Position numbers and translations under genes: made by a program. The notes under the pieces are model-generated. The model was given only the letters and a program-made list of their open reading frames with translations. It was not told the origin of the DNA and searched no databases. From Sulfuricurvum sp. MLSB (lineage in GTDB: Bacteria > Campylobacterota > Campylobacteria > Campylobacterales > Sulfurimonadaceae), in NCBI RefSeq assembly GCF_000747095.1, contig NZ_JQGL01000015.1, positions 39,896 through 103,895 on the forward strand: a stretch of 64,000 bases of DNA, in the 5' to 3' direction. Shown piece by piece: positions 41,788 to 52,097 of the stretch; position 1 is the first letter of the stretch; each line of letters begins with the position of its first letter.

Positions 41788-43692
41788 TTGCCTATTCTCA
41801 AAGAACTACTCAAACTTTATATACTCTTCATCATTCTCTTTTTTCTTGGGCGGTTAGGGCTTTATGTCCTCTATTTTGACCGCCTTGGCGATATGACGCT
41901 GGCCGAATCGCTGCTGAGTTTTGTGTACGGGCTTAAACTCGATACGATGGCCGTATCCATTATTCTTGTCATACCCGCGCTGGTCCTTTCAATGATTCCG
42001 CGCGCTTTTGCGCGTTTCGGGAAACGTTTCATCAACGGCTATGTTCTCGTGTTTTTGCTCCTTGCCCTTTTTGTTGAAAACGCGACGTTCCCTTTTGTCG
42101 CGCAATATGACGTCCGTCCCAACTATCTGTTCATCGAATACCTCACCTATCCTCAGGAAGTCGGTTCGATGATTCTCAAAGAGTACCCGTTCCATCTGAT
42201 AGCGGCGACTGTCATGATGGCGCTTGCGGCATGGGGCTATCTTCGTTACGCTCCCCTGCGGCTGGAAGAAGCGATGCAGACTCCGCAATGGCATCGGCTC
42301 CTCCTCCTTTTCCCCATTCTTCTGGTGCTGTTCATCGGTATCCGCTCCTCGTTCGGCCACCGCCCGGCCAACATCTCCGACGCGCTCTACAGTACGAACC
42401 GCATGGCCAACGAAATCGCTAAAAACTCCCTATACAGCGTCGGTTATGCCTATAAAAGCTATACGCAGGAAGCGAACATCGTCAAACGGTACGGGAAGAT
42501 GGATCTAAAAGAAGCCTACGCGCGCGTTTCCGCACAGCTGAATATCCCGATCGGCGGAGAACTCCCCTTCAACCGTGCGGAACCGACCCGTTTTCCCGCA
42601 AAAGAGCCTAAAAACCTCGTTATTTTTATCCAAGAATCTATGGGTTCCCAATTCGTCGGGTTTAGCGGAGGAGATGCAACGATTACCCCGAACATGGAAA
42701 AGCTCTCGCATGAAGGACTTGCCTTTACCAACCTCTACAGCAACGGTACCCGCAGTATTCGGGGGCTTTCAGGGATGACATCGGGATGGCTCCCGCTCGC
42801 GGGTGAAGAGGTCGTCAAACGGAACAAATCCCAAAACGACTTTTTTACCGTCGCTTCGCTGCTCAAACCGCTGGGATACAAATCCAGCTTCATTTACGGG
42901 GGCGAGGGACGTTTCGACAACATGCGCGGTTGGTATCTTGGGAACGGGTTTGACGAAGTGATCGAACAAAAAGATTATAAAAATCCCACCTTCGTCAGCA
43001 CATGGGGAGTCAGCGATGAAGATCTGGTAATCAAAGCCAATGAAAAATTCAAAGCCCATGCCGCCAAAGGGGAAAAATTTGTCAGTGTACTGTTTTCAAG
43101 TTCGAACCATTCCCCGTTCGAACTTCCCGAAGGGAAAATAGAATTTATCCCGGGCAAACCCAAATACGGGGTCGAAAACGCGGTCAAGTATGCCGATTTC
43201 GCGATCGGAAGATTGTTTGAACTGGCCAGAAAAGAGAGTTATTATAAAAATACCGTGTTTGTCGTCGTATCCGACCACAACGTCCGGGTCTACGGTGATG
43301 ACGTCGTTCCGGTGAATATGTTTCACATTCCCGCACTCATCGTCGCTGAGGGAATCAAGCCCCAGACCTTTGATCGTCTGGCTACGCAGCCTGATGTATT
43401 GGCCACGGCGCTCGATCTGATCGGCACAGACCTCACCCACCCTGTATTAGGCCATTCGATCTTCAGCGACGCCAAGCGAGAGGTTTCACTGATGATGTTC
43501 AACGATACGTTCGCGCTGCGCGATCACAATACCGTTGCCGTCATACAGCCGAACAAATCGCCCGAAACGTTCACGTATGAGCAAGAACGCCTCAAGCCGG
43601 CTCCCCATAATGCGGAACTGGAAAAAGACGTCTTGGCGTTCATCACCGTTTTGGACGACATGTACAACAAAAAACTTTTTCGTGCCCGCTGA
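41788..43692 (+). CDS. LTA-synthase-like membrane sulfatase (phosphoglycerol transferase family)
   Basis: 634 residues. Five N-terminal spans (about residues 5-190) are followed by an extracytoplasmic sulfatase domain. The motif IFIQESMGSQFVGF has the metal-binding Glu, the nucleophile Thr lies in NGTRSIRGLSGMTSG, and VFVVVSDHNVRVYG gives Asp/His ligands. Gram-negative relatives transfer phosphoglycerol or phosphoethanolamine to glycans. The TTG start with upstream CAGGAA is the best available. It is divergent from the efflux operon, and together with eptA makes two envelope phospho-transferases in 10 kb. Confidence 0.85.
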   Translation: MPILKELLKLYILFIILFFLGRLGLYVLYFDRLGDMTLAESLLSFVYGLKLDTMAVSIILVIPALVLSMIPRAFARFGKRFINGYVLVFLLLALFVENATFPFVAQYDVRPNYLFIEYLTYPQEVGSMILKEYPFHLIAATVMMALAAWGYLRYAPLRLEEAMQTPQWHRLLLLFPILLVLFIGIRSSFGHRPANISDALYSTNRMANEIAKNSLYSVGYAYKSYTQEANIVKRYGKMDLKEAYARVSAQLNIPIGGELPFNRAEPTRFPAKEPKNLVIFIQESMGSQFVGFSGGDATITPNMEKLSHEGLAFTNLYSNGTRSIRGLSGMTSGWLPLAGEEVVKRNKSQNDFFTVASLLKPLGYKSSFIYGGEGRFDNMRGWYLGNGFDEVIEQKDYKNPTFVSTWGVSDEDLVIKANEKFKAHAAKGEKFVSVLFSSSNHSPFELPEGKIEFIPGKPKYGVENAVKYADFAIGRLFELARKESYYKNTVFVVVSDHNVRVYGDDVVPVNMFHIPALIVAEGIKPQTFDRLATQPDVLATALDLIGTDLTHPVLGHSIFSDAKREVSLMMFNDTFALRDHNTVAVIQPNKSPETFTYEQERLKPAPHNAELEKDVLAFITVLDDMYNKKLFRAR

Positions 43693-43700
43693 TACCTCTT

Positions 43701-44786
43701 CTAATTTTTGATCGAATTCAGTAGGGTTTCAAACGCCGACTTGCTCGAGCGTTCGACATTTTTCATAATGTCGACCCCTTGATTCAAGTCCTCGCCTTTG
43801 GCAAAAATATCGATTGCCGATTTGATCCCCTGATGCACCGTTTTATGGTGTTGCTCGATCTCGCTCATCGCTTTATGGTCATGCACCAGTACATTTTTGA
43901 TCGAACCGTACCATTGGCCGAATCGGCAGCCCGTTTCATCCGGAATCGTCGTATGCCGTTTGGATACCAGCGATTCATACGCTTCCAGTTTAAGCAAGAT
44001 GTGATCGATTTTTCCGTTGGTGACGTGGATATTGTCCGCCACGATTTTTGATTTTTTGGAAATCAGATGGGCATTATCGCCGACCTGAGTCAAACGCTCT
44101 TCAAAATCGCTCAACGTACCGATCGCACCGCGTGCCTCTTGTGAAAACACCTCACTCGTATCCATCATCCCCGATGAGCTTTGTTTCAGAACGTTGATGT
44201 TGACTTCGACTTCAAGCGTTGCTTTCTGGGTTCGTTCGGCAAGCTTGCGCACCTCATCCGCAACGACGGCAAACCCTCTGCCGTGTTCTCCCGCCCGCGC
44301 GGCTTCGATCGCGGCATTCAGCGCAAGAAGATTGGTTTGGTCTGAGATGTCTTTGATCAGGTTGATAATTTCCGAGATCGATTGGACGTTGTTGTTGAGG
44401 CTTTGGGCCTCCCCCTGTAAACTTCCGGTAAGTTCTTCGATCTTTTGCATCGACGTCATGACGTCTTCGGTTTTGGCCGATATCTCTCCCGCTTTGGTTG
44501 TCGTGATTTCGTTGAGATGATTCAGCTCATCAAGGTTGGCAACGTTTTGCGTTACGTTGTTCTGGACAAAACGCATACCGTCCTCATAGGCTTCGAGCAG
44601 CACATTGTACAGTTCGACTATCGCCTGAGCTTTGGCATGAGATCCTCTCTCGTCTTCGACGCTGCTGCGTAAAACCGATAACTCGCTGCCAAGCTGTGCA
44701 TTCTGTTGGCGGAGTTCATTTAACTGTTGGCGCAAAGCCGCATTGTCAGCTTCCAATTTTTCGATTTTGGCATGATTGAAAAACAT
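43701..44786 (-). CDS. Soluble methyl-accepting chemotaxis protein with C-terminal CZB domain
   Basis: 361 residues, no membrane span. An N-terminal coiled coil (residues 6-45, [20 protein letters not shown]) precedes the signalling hairpin with [20 protein letters not shown]. The C-terminal CZB zinc domain has the order His, then CRFGQWY, then two more histidine pairs ([16 protein letters not shown]). H. pylori TlpD has the same architecture and is an energy/oxidant sensor. It may sense hypochlorous acid or metabolic state. No periplasmic ligand domain. Confidence 0.92.
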   Translation of the reverse strand: MFFNHAKIEKLEADNAALRQQLNELRQQNAQLGSELSVLRSSVEDERGSHAKAQAIVELYNVLLEAYEDGMRFVQNNVTQNVANLDELNHLNEITTTKAGEISAKTEDVMTSMQKIEELTGSLQGEAQSLNNNVQSISEIINLIKDISDQTNLLALNAAIEAARAGEHGRGFAVVADEVRKLAERTQKATLEVEVNINVLKQSSSGMMDTSEVFSQEARGAIGTLSDFEERLTQVGDNAHLISKKSKIVADNIHVTNGKIDHILLKLEAYESLVSKRHTTIPDETGCRFGQWYGSIKNVLVHDHKAMSEIEQHHKTVHQGIKSAIDIFAKGEDLNQGVDIMKNVERSSKSAFETLLNSIKN

Positions 44787-44899
44787 AACTTCCCTTGATT
44801 TTTTTTATTACAGGAGGATAATATTCTTACCGTGCTGACGGAACACTTAAATGAGAGATTAAACAAAATAACGGGAAAGATTTAATACGGATAAAGAAG

Positions 44900-44932
44900 A
44901 AGAAAAAAGTGTTTCCCTCCCAAAGGAGAGAA
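44900..44932 (-). terminator. Rho-independent terminator after rpsI
   Basis: Minus-strand hairpin: 8-bp stem with one G-U pair (TTCTCTCC/GGAGGGAA) and TTTG loop, followed by ACACTTTTTTC. It lies 9 bases after the rpsI stop. Best terminator in the window. Confidence 0.7.
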
Positions 44933-44940
44933 CAAAACGA

Positions 44941-45330
44941 TTAACGTTTTGAGAACTGCGGAGAACGGCGCGCTTTGCGTTTACCCGGTTTCTTACGTTC
45001 AACAACACGTGAGTCACGTGTAAGCATGCCGAACGGTTTGAGGATAGCACGGAATGAAGGATCAAACGTACAAAGAGCACGTGAGATACCGTGGCGAAGC
45101 GCATCGGCTTGACCAGAGAATCCACCGCCGACGGTTGTCGCGTTGATATCTACTGATGTGTCTTGTTTTGTCAATGAAAGCGGTTGGGTAACACGCAATT
45201 TTTTTGCTTCAAGACCACCCAGCCATGCGTCGAGTGAAAGACCGTTTACAGTGATTTTACCTGTACCCGGAGCAAGCCATACTTTAGCGATCGAAGTTTT
45301 TCTTCTGCCGGTTGCATACGTTTTTGCCAT
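44941..45330 (-). CDS. rpsI: 30S ribosomal protein S9
   Basis: 129 residues. [36 protein letters not shown] and the C-terminal [20 protein letters not shown], ending FSKR, which reaches the P-site tRNA. It is paired with rplM (nine bases apart), the universal order. Confidence 0.98.
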   Translation of the reverse strand: MAKTYATGRRKTSIAKVWLAPGTGKITVNGLSLDAWLGGLEAKKLRVTQPLSLTKQDTSVDINATTVGGGFSGQADALRHGISRALCTFDPSFRAILKPFGMLTRDSRVVERKKPGKRKARRSPQFSKR

Positions 45331-45339
45331 CGTTTATCC

Positions 45340-45762
45340 TTACTTAGCGATCTGTGCAGAGTGTGGGTGTTCAGCACCTGCATAGACTTTGAGTTTTTTC
45401 AACATCGCACGACCCAATTTTGTTTTAGGAAGCATACCGCGAGCTGCAAGTTTGAAAACTTTTTCTGGGTTAGTAGCCAAAAGTTCTGTAAATTTTTCAC
45501 TTTTTACGTTACCGAAGTAACCTGTGTGACGGTGATACGTTTTAGTAGCCGCTTTGCCGCCACCGTTGATAACCGCTTTTTCAGCGTTAATGATAACAAC
45601 GAAGTCACCACAGTCGATATTTGGGGTAAAATAAGGTTTGTCTTTACCGCGAAGACGAGTAGCAACATCCGTCATGATACGACCGAACGTTTTCCCTTCC
45701 GCATCGATCAAAACCCATTTACGTTCGATTTGCTCAGGTGAAGCAATTTTAGTAAATTTCAT
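45340..45762 (-). CDS. rplM: 50S ribosomal protein L13
   Basis: 140 residues. RKWVLIDAEGKTFGRIMTDV, NIDCGDFVVIINAEKAVING and RGMLPKTKLGRAMLKKLKVY are L13 hallmarks. L13 is an early assembly protein of the large subunit. Its promoter -10 TACAAT is at 45802-45807. Confidence 0.98.
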   Translation of the reverse strand: MKFTKIASPEQIERKWVLIDAEGKTFGRIMTDVATRLRGKDKPYFTPNIDCGDFVVIINAEKAVINGGGKAATKTYHRHTGYFGNVKSEKFTELLATNPEKVFKLAARGMLPKTKLGRAMLKKLKVYAGAEHPHSAQIAK

Positions 45763-45801
45763 CTTGAGTCTCCTTTTAAAGTCTCTATAAATAGTGGCGC
45801 A

Positions 45802-45807
45802 ATTGTA
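45802..45807 (-). promoter_or_regulatory. Promoter -10 of rplM-rpsI
   Basis: Minus-strand TACAAT, 39 bases before the rplM ATG and just downstream of the addA stop. Confidence 0.5.
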
Positions 45808-45843
45808 CCTGTTTAGTCTTATAATCTGCTTAAATTAAGTTTT

Positions 45844-48546
45844 TTATAAGCACTCTTCCCATTCGATCCCGCTGCTAAGAAGGTAACACAGGTAGCCTCT
45901 CACTTTTTCGCCGCTCAACGATGCGACCGCGTCGATATAGCGCTGAACCTGGGCGCGGTGTTTGCCTTCCTCTTCCCGACCTGATTTGTAGTCAATGACA
46001 ATCCACCCCTCTTTGCCGCGCACCAGCAAGTCGATGACATGGATCGATCCGCGATAGCGGAGTATCTGTTCTTTGCGCCGTTCCCCCTGCGACAAAGCCA
46101 AAAAGGTCGGATCCTGCATCAACCGCTCAACCCGACCCCCGATCTCTTCGATCCCTCCGGATCTCAGCACCGCACCGTAGCGGTTTCGAGCCGATTCAAG
46201 CGCGCTGCCGAGTGCAGCCGCGGAAAAGTCGCCCATCATCTCCAGCGTATAGTGCAGCGCTGTCCCGAACTGCACGGCGGCATAGTCGTGCGCCGCCTCT
46301 TTGGGGGCCGCGATCGTCTCTTCCTGCCGTCCGAAGCGGCTGGCGCGGTAGATCAACGGTTTTGGGGCTTGGAGCACTTTCGCGTGCGCGTGCGAGCACC
46401 GCAATTGCCCCCATTCCGCCGCACACAGCTCCAACGGCTCAAACCACGACCCCTTCTCCTTGGCAATGACGCTCAGCGATTCGACCGCACGGGTCAGGGC
46501 GACATACAGTGCGTTGAGGCGGTCTTCCTCCGCCGCTTTTTTCTCTTTGGCCAGCGCCTCGGCATACAGGGGATCAAGCGATTCGCGGTCTTTGATCCGA
46601 TAAAAAAGGGTGTTCAGACGCGCTCCGTCGTATTCGTACACGATCGGATCGTTTTTGGCGCGCGGCTTGCCAAGTTGATCCAGAACGATCACGTGTTCGA
46701 ACTCCAGCCCCTTGGATTTATGGACCGTCATGATCCGTATCCCGCGTAAATCGCTCTGCGGCGAAGCGGTTTCAAGCCGGTCGATCTCAAACACGACCGC
46801 TTCGATATCGCGGTAAGTGCGCAACGCTTCCACAAACAGCAAAGCACTTTTATCGGCGATGTCGTAACGCCGGATAAACGCGATAGCCGCCTTTACCGGA
46901 TCGGCAACCTCCGTGCGGTCAATTTCGTCCGGCGAAACGCCCAGAAGCGCGGCACAGTTGAAACGGTAAATCGCCGCATCGAAATAGCCATAGCGCAGGT
47001 ATTCGATGATCGAACGGACACTCCGCTGCGATGTCAGGCGCGCCGTCGTTTCGGTAACCACTTCGTACCCAAGATGCGTCAGATGTTCCTCCACCGCACT
47101 CCCGTCGTTATTCGTCACCGTCAATACGGCTATCTCTTCGGGTGCGGCACCGTTGTCGATCAATGCGGCAACGGTGCGTTCGAGCGATTCCAGCGGCTCG
47201 GCGCTGATCCCCACCTGTACGTATCCGCCGGAGAGTTTCTCGGGACTTTGCTGGGGGGTATAATTGGCGATTTTCCCCTCGAAAGTCCGATTCACAAACT
47301 CCACGATCGACCTGCGCGAGCGGTAATTGACCCGAAGCGGCTCGATACGGACGTCAAAAAGATCGGCGACCTGGTGAAACAGTGCGCTCACCCCGCCGCG
47401 AAAACGGTAAATCGACTGCTTGACGTCTCCGACAAAGAAAAAACTCCCCTTCTCTTTCACCCCCGTCCCGGCGCGAAGCTCTTCGATCAGCGGCCGAAGT
47501 ATGTCGAACTGGATTACGCTCGTATCCTGAAACTCGTCCAGCAGCAGATGTTTCAGATGCGAGTCAAGGCGGAAATAAAGAAACTCGCTTTCCAGCTTTT
47601 CCCGCAGCAGCGTATGCACGCTCAATGTGATATCGTCAAACGAAAGTTCGTTGCTCTGGACCGCCATCGTACGGCGGCTCTTGATATAAAGCTTCAAAAG
47701 GGTAAAAAGCTCTTTGAAATAGAGCGCTTCACGGCGGCGGAAATGGTGCAGCACCGCGTGCTGAATCTTTTCCAGCAGGGTATCCATCTGCGGCTCGTAC
47801 CCTTTTTTGAACACCCAGTAGTTCATGCTCGGCTGATAGAGCCATGTTTTTTTCAGAAGCTGTTCGAAACTCTCGATCTCAACGGCTTTGTTGGCCGTAT
47901 CGCTCAGCCCCTTGCTGTGAACGAGGGTTTTGAGCTCTTTTGCCGCATCCATCGCCTGCGCGATCCGCTCCTCACTCACCGCTGCCGTATCAAACGCGTC
48001 CATATCGAACTCTTTGTGTTTGGCATACAGCTGTGAGAGCAAGGCGAACAGCGCGCTCAGACGCTTATCGCTCAAAATCGAAAGGTGCACCAGCGCATGA
48101 TCCGCATTCGACACCTCAACCTCATTCAAAAAGCGCTCCAGAAGTTTCACTTCGTGATGGTTCTGGGTCGTTTTAAACGTCGGCATGATCCCGGCGTTGA
48201 GGGCAAATTTGCGCAAAATGCGCCCGAAAAATTTATCGATCGTTGAAATCTGCACATCGGCGTGCAAAAAACGGCGCAGCACATCCGAACGCCGCGAGAG
48301 AATCTCCTCGCGGCTCAAGCCGCACACGTCGGCAATGGCGTCAAGTTCTCCCCGTTCATGCAGATGCTCCAGCGTCTGCACCATTCGATCCAGCATCTCG
48401 TTGGCCGCTTTGTTCGTAAACGTCAGTGCAACGATGGAGCGGGGGTCCTCCCCCATAAACAGCAGGCTCAGGTATCGGACGACAAGGTTGAAGGTCTTGC
48501 CGCTCCCGGCGCTCGCCTCATAGGCCAAAAACGGTTCAAACGCCAC
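45844..48546 (-). CDS. addA: AddA-type helicase-nuclease subunit
   Basis: 900 residues from the GTG at 48544-48546, chosen because GGGAGG lies six bases upstream; an ATG at 48576 in the same frame lacks this. Walker A is ASAGSGKTFNL, Walker B is DEFQDTS, and RIMTVHKSKGLEFEHVIVLD and LYVALTRAVESL are UvrD motifs V and VI. The C-terminal nuclease has IVIDYKSGREEE. With AddB it processes double-strand ends for RecA loading. It overlaps addB by 11 bases. Confidence 0.9.
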   Translation of the reverse strand: MAFEPFLAYEASAGSGKTFNLVVRYLSLLFMGEDPRSIVALTFTNKAANEMLDRMVQTLEHLHERGELDAIADVCGLSREEILSRRSDVLRRFLHADVQISTIDKFFGRILRKFALNAGIMPTFKTTQNHHEVKLLERFLNEVEVSNADHALVHLSILSDKRLSALFALLSQLYAKHKEFDMDAFDTAAVSEERIAQAMDAAKELKTLVHSKGLSDTANKAVEIESFEQLLKKTWLYQPSMNYWVFKKGYEPQMDTLLEKIQHAVLHHFRRREALYFKELFTLLKLYIKSRRTMAVQSNELSFDDITLSVHTLLREKLESEFLYFRLDSHLKHLLLDEFQDTSVIQFDILRPLIEELRAGTGVKEKGSFFFVGDVKQSIYRFRGGVSALFHQVADLFDVRIEPLRVNYRSRRSIVEFVNRTFEGKIANYTPQQSPEKLSGGYVQVGISAEPLESLERTVAALIDNGAAPEEIAVLTVTNNDGSAVEEHLTHLGYEVVTETTARLTSQRSVRSIIEYLRYGYFDAAIYRFNCAALLGVSPDEIDRTEVADPVKAAIAFIRRYDIADKSALLFVEALRTYRDIEAVVFEIDRLETASPQSDLRGIRIMTVHKSKGLEFEHVIVLDQLGKPRAKNDPIVYEYDGARLNTLFYRIKDRESLDPLYAEALAKEKKAAEEDRLNALYVALTRAVESLSVIAKEKGSWFEPLELCAAEWGQLRCSHAHAKVLQAPKPLIYRASRFGRQEETIAAPKEAAHDYAAVQFGTALHYTLEMMGDFSAAALGSALESARNRYGAVLRSGGIEEIGGRVERLMQDPTFLALSQGERRKEQILRYRGSIHVIDLLVRGKEGWIVIDYKSGREEEGKHRAQVQRYIDAVASLSGEKVRGYLCYLLSSGIEWEECL

Positions 48547-50890
48547 GCATCGCCTCCCGATGGCACAGATAGACATAGGGGCAGTTGCGACAGCGGCTCA
48601 GATCGTCACACATCTCCCATTCCCATCCCTTTTGGGACGCCATCGTTTTCAATATCTCCCGAAGTTTCTCGTTTTTGGCCTCCAAAAACTGTTCGCGCTT
48701 CAATTCGCCGCGGTTCAAATCGTAATAGCCGCATCCCGCGACCTCCCCCAGCGAGGAAACCAGAAACGCATAGACGCTGAGCTGATAATCGGTATCCTCT
48801 TCTTTGGGTTCCTTGTCGACGTCAGGGTATTTGCCGCTCTTGTAATCGATGACTTCAAACTTCCCCTCTTTCACATCGATACGGTCGACCCGTCCGACAA
48901 GGGTGATCCCCTCGACCAGCGCGGTAAGCTCTTTTTCACGGTGCGCTACTCGCCACCCTTCTTGAAACCGTTCGGCCTCATGACGGTAAAAATCATCCAG
49001 TTTTTCAAGCCACAGCCGTTTCATATGGCGCTGCAGAGGATCGTCTCCCCGGGAATCTTCCCATTGCGCTTCAAGCGCTTTTTTAATCTGTGCGGGCGTC
49101 TCATAATGATCCTGCCGGCCGTAAACCGATTCGAGTGATGCGTGCAGTACGTTCCCTATGTCCCGTTCTTCCGAAAGATCCCTCGGAAGCTCATGCGGCG
49201 AGAGATGCAGCAGGTAGCGGTAGTAAAATTGTCTGCGGCACGTGAGGAAACTTTTGAGTGAACTTGCCGAAAGGGGATGCGCGGTGAAATCGTATTCGCC
49301 GGTGCAGTGTTCGGTATTGCGCGGACGTTCTGTTTTAGGACGAAACAGCGCCTCTTCGTATCGGTACTGCGCGCTGCGCATCGGGATCTTCATCTGCAGC
49401 AAAAACCGCGACGGGACGGTTTCGGTATTTTGGACGCATCCGATCGCCACTTTGCGCGCACGGCTAAAAAGCATCGCGTAGTAGTGCTTTTGCAGCGATT
49501 CGCGGTCATTCGCCGTCGGCAATCCGGCGTATTTTCGGGTTTGGGTATTCAAGAAAAGATCTTTGTCGCTTTTGTGCGGGACATACCCTTCGTTGAAATC
49601 GACGACAATAACCCCATCATATGCCACGCCGCGTGTTTCCAGCAGCCCCATGACGGTAATTTTTCCTCCCCGGACATCATCGATGCTGCGATTGCGCAGA
49701 CGATTCATGAACATCCGCAAAACGCTTTTGAAATCAAGAGTTTCGAGCGCTTCGGCCAAATGGGAAAACTGCTGCAATTCGTCGCGGACGATCTCAGCCG
49801 ACGCCTCTTCCGTCTCCTCCGTCACGATTAGCTGCAAAAACGCTTCAAGCTGACTAAGGCGAAACGGCTTCGGATAATGCTCTCTGACCCAGTCGATTTT
49901 TGCCGAAGAAACATTGCGTATCCGTGCACGGTTCAAGACGTTTGCCTCGTCCAGATAGAGCATAATGCCCTCTATTTCACGGTAAAGGGCGGTGTTGTCA
50001 AACCCTTCTCCCATCGCAAAGTTAAAATTCCCTTCATCGTCAAACGCCCGTAAAAGCGGCGCAAACGACTCATCGGGAAGTACAACTGCAATCCGCTCGG
50101 GAGCCATCCCCTCATGCGCAAACGCTTCAATCGTCGCTTTGATGAACCCGACTTGCGCCAGACGGTTTTGAAACACGTCGCATACCAAGTCCGTCGCATG
50201 CACCGAAGGAGATTCCCGAATCACGTCGCCAAGGCTGAACGAAAGCTCGTAGCAGTTCCCCTCCGCAATCGCAAACCCCATCTCTTCGAGCCGTGAACTC
50301 ATTTTCCGGTTGTAGGCGGTGGCGTTGTAGGTGATCGTCAGGGGAACGCTACGGGAGCATTCACGCAATATCTCTATTTCGCGGCGGCTCAAATACCCTT
50401 CGACCTCGATCCGCACCGAATCAAAATGGTTCAGAAATCCGGTATCGATTCGACGCGTTTCGGAAGCGAAAATAGGGTCATTCCATCCGTTGCGTTCGCA
50501 TATGGCGCGATAACGGCTCCGAAGGTGGATCAAGATCGCGATATGCTCTTCGTATTCGCCGTAGACATCCACTTCCTGAAGCGTTTCGACCTTGACCTGC
50601 TCGGAAGAAAGCTCTTCGAAAAAGCGGAAAATGTATTGGGCGTTTTGGATAAAACTGAAGAAATTGCGTTCGATGTTCAACGCGGAAAACGCCTTGAAAT
50701 CAGAAGCTTCGTACAGTGCGAGCAGACGTAGATCGTCATCCGGAGTGATCAGCCCTTCGGCATAGGCGCAGCGGTTTAAAAACTCCCCCATGCTCATGTA
50801 ATGAGGAAGCATCCCCTCCTGTGCGGAATCCAGCGCATTTCGGATGCACCGCGACGTAGGATAGACGATGCATTCTCGCTGCAAGGTCAT
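48536..50890 (-). CDS. addB: AddB-type nuclease subunit
   Basis: 784 residues. The N-terminal helicase-like domain has no Walker A. The C-terminal PD-(D/E)xK nuclease is at about residues 690-705 (FEVIDYKSGKYPD), and the 4Fe-4S cluster cysteines are one in FLTCRRQFYYRYLL and three at the very end (CRNCPYVYLC). This cluster is characteristic of AddB. Start ATG shares a base with the fixH-like stop (TAATG), so addAB follows the oxidase genes without a gap. Confidence 0.88.
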   Translation of the reverse strand: MTLQRECIVYPTSRCIRNALDSAQEGMLPHYMSMGEFLNRCAYAEGLITPDDDLRLLALYEASDFKAFSALNIERNFFSFIQNAQYIFRFFEELSSEQVKVETLQEVDVYGEYEEHIAILIHLRSRYRAICERNGWNDPIFASETRRIDTGFLNHFDSVRIEVEGYLSRREIEILRECSRSVPLTITYNATAYNRKMSSRLEEMGFAIAEGNCYELSFSLGDVIRESPSVHATDLVCDVFQNRLAQVGFIKATIEAFAHEGMAPERIAVVLPDESFAPLLRAFDDEGNFNFAMGEGFDNTALYREIEGIMLYLDEANVLNRARIRNVSSAKIDWVREHYPKPFRLSQLEAFLQLIVTEETEEASAEIVRDELQQFSHLAEALETLDFKSVLRMFMNRLRNRSIDDVRGGKITVMGLLETRGVAYDGVIVVDFNEGYVPHKSDKDLFLNTQTRKYAGLPTANDRESLQKHYYAMLFSRARKVAIGCVQNTETVPSRFLLQMKIPMRSAQYRYEEALFRPKTERPRNTEHCTGEYDFTAHPLSASSLKSFLTCRRQFYYRYLLHLSPHELPRDLSEERDIGNVLHASLESVYGRQDHYETPAQIKKALEAQWEDSRGDDPLQRHMKRLWLEKLDDFYRHEAERFQEGWRVAHREKELTALVEGITLVGRVDRIDVKEGKFEVIDYKSGKYPDVDKEPKEEDTDYQLSVYAFLVSSLGEVAGCGYYDLNRGELKREQFLEAKNEKLREILKTMASQKGWEWEMCDDLSRCRNCPYVYLCHREAMRGV

Positions 50891-51396
50891 TAAAATTCGA
50901 AGGTGTTGGCGTTGCGGGTATCGGCTTTAAGATTGTAGTAACGTTGGTCGTTCCCGACACTTATTTTGGCCAGGATATCCCATCGTCCCGCTTTGGGAAG
51001 ATCGACGGCATTGAAGGTGTACTTGCCGTTCTCAACCGAAGGATTTGCAAGCTCGATATTGAAATCGGTGTTGTCAGGGCGCGTCAACACGACGTCGACT
51101 TTGGCATCATTGATGCTTTTGCCCTCTTTGTCGGTCACTTCATACGCTATGACCGTCCCTTTTTCGCTGATCCCTTGCGAGACAAACGCTACCGAATATT
51201 TTTGGTCGAACGCTATTTTGGCATTAATGATGTCGTTGACGTTGGCGTCGTAGGAATGGTAGTTCTGCATCCCGTAATCGGACATCTGCACCGGATTGTT
51301 CAAAGCCACTTTAATCGTAACGACACACGCTGCGATGATCCCCGCAATGGATAAGGCAATGATAATCGGCCATTTCGTGCCGGGATTTTTAAACAT
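50890..51396 (-). CDS. FixH-like membrane protein of the cbb3 cluster
   Basis: 168 residues from the ATG at 51394-51396. One N-terminal span (WPIIIALSIAGIIAACVVTI) then a periplasmic beta domain (QGISEKGTVIAYEVTDKEGK, then RWDILAKISV). FixH family proteins help cbb3 assembly or copper delivery. It overlaps the upstream gene by eight bases. The family assignment is by topology and context, so moderate. Confidence 0.65.
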   Translation of the reverse strand: MFKNPGTKWPIIIALSIAGIIAACVVTIKVALNNPVQMSDYGMQNYHSYDANVNDIINAKIAFDQKYSVAFVSQGISEKGTVIAYEVTDKEGKSINDAKVDVVLTRPDNTDFNIELANPSVENGKYTFNAVDLPKAGRWDILAKISVGNDQRYYNLKADTRNANTFEF

Positions 51397-52087
51397 TATC
51401 GTCCTTCTTACGAAAATATTTCCCGCGAACATAAAGAATAATCGCGTAAAGAATAATACCGTAAAAAATCACCCGTAAAATATTGATAAAATTTTTGCTT
51501 CCGCTTCCGGCGGACGAACTTAAGGTTGCCCCTTTGTGTGCCGCAATCTGTTCGGCAACATCGGCATAGCCGTTAAACATCGCCACCGAATATTTGGAGA
51601 CGATATCGTCCCCTTTGGCACGCTCGGCCAAAATAGGCAAAATGGTGCCTCCCCGATTGGCGATCAATTCCTTGGCTTCGTCGTAACTGCGGGCAAACAT
51701 GACCGCACTCACTACCGCACCGATGAACGTTGCGTTGGGGCTGAGAACCTGTTGTTTGTTAAAATGCTCATATAAAGAGACGGGACGAGCCAGAATGTCC
51801 ACTTTTTGTTTCAGCTCAATAAACGTCATGATGACGGCAGGCTCATCCAATTCACCGGCAAGTTTCTTTTCGAACTCGGCAATTGTTTGATTCTCTTCCA
51901 AATCACGTACCATGACCAAATACAGCGACACGCCGGTTTTGGCTTTCAGCTCGGCTCCGATTGAATTGATTTGCTGGGCAAAATTGGGGTTTTTAACAAC
52001 GTCGTCTTTATATAAATATTCTGCGTTAAGAGAGAGTGCGGAGAATACGATGAAGGTGAGGGCCGCCAGCCCTCGCGAGAGTAACAA
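51389..52087 (-). CDS. TPM-domain-like exported membrane protein of the cbb3 cluster
   Basis: 232 residues. Signal peptide (LLSRGLAALTFIVFSALSLNA), a soluble TPM-like alpha/beta domain (INSIGAELKAKTGVSLYLVM), and a C-terminal span (IFYGIILYAIILYVRGKYF) followed by a short basic tail. The TPM fold is found in photosystem and membrane-protein repair factors. A homologue stands at the same place in the C. jejuni cco region as I remember. It may aid oxidase assembly or turnover. Confidence 0.65.
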   Translation of the reverse strand: MLLSRGLAALTFIVFSALSLNAEYLYKDDVVKNPNFAQQINSIGAELKAKTGVSLYLVMVRDLEENQTIAEFEKKLAGELDEPAVIMTFIELKQKVDILARPVSLYEHFNKQQVLSPNATFIGAVVSAVMFARSYDEAKELIANRGGTILPILAERAKGDDIVSKYSVAMFNGYADVAEQIAAHKGATLSSSAGSGSKNFINILRVIFYGIILYAIILYVRGKYFRKKDDNV

Positions 52088-52097
52088 AGCGCTACCC

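Noticed and set aside
47074..48036. Long open frame (320 codons) opposite addA
   Set aside because: Shadow of a GC-balanced coding region; no motif, no ribosome binding site.
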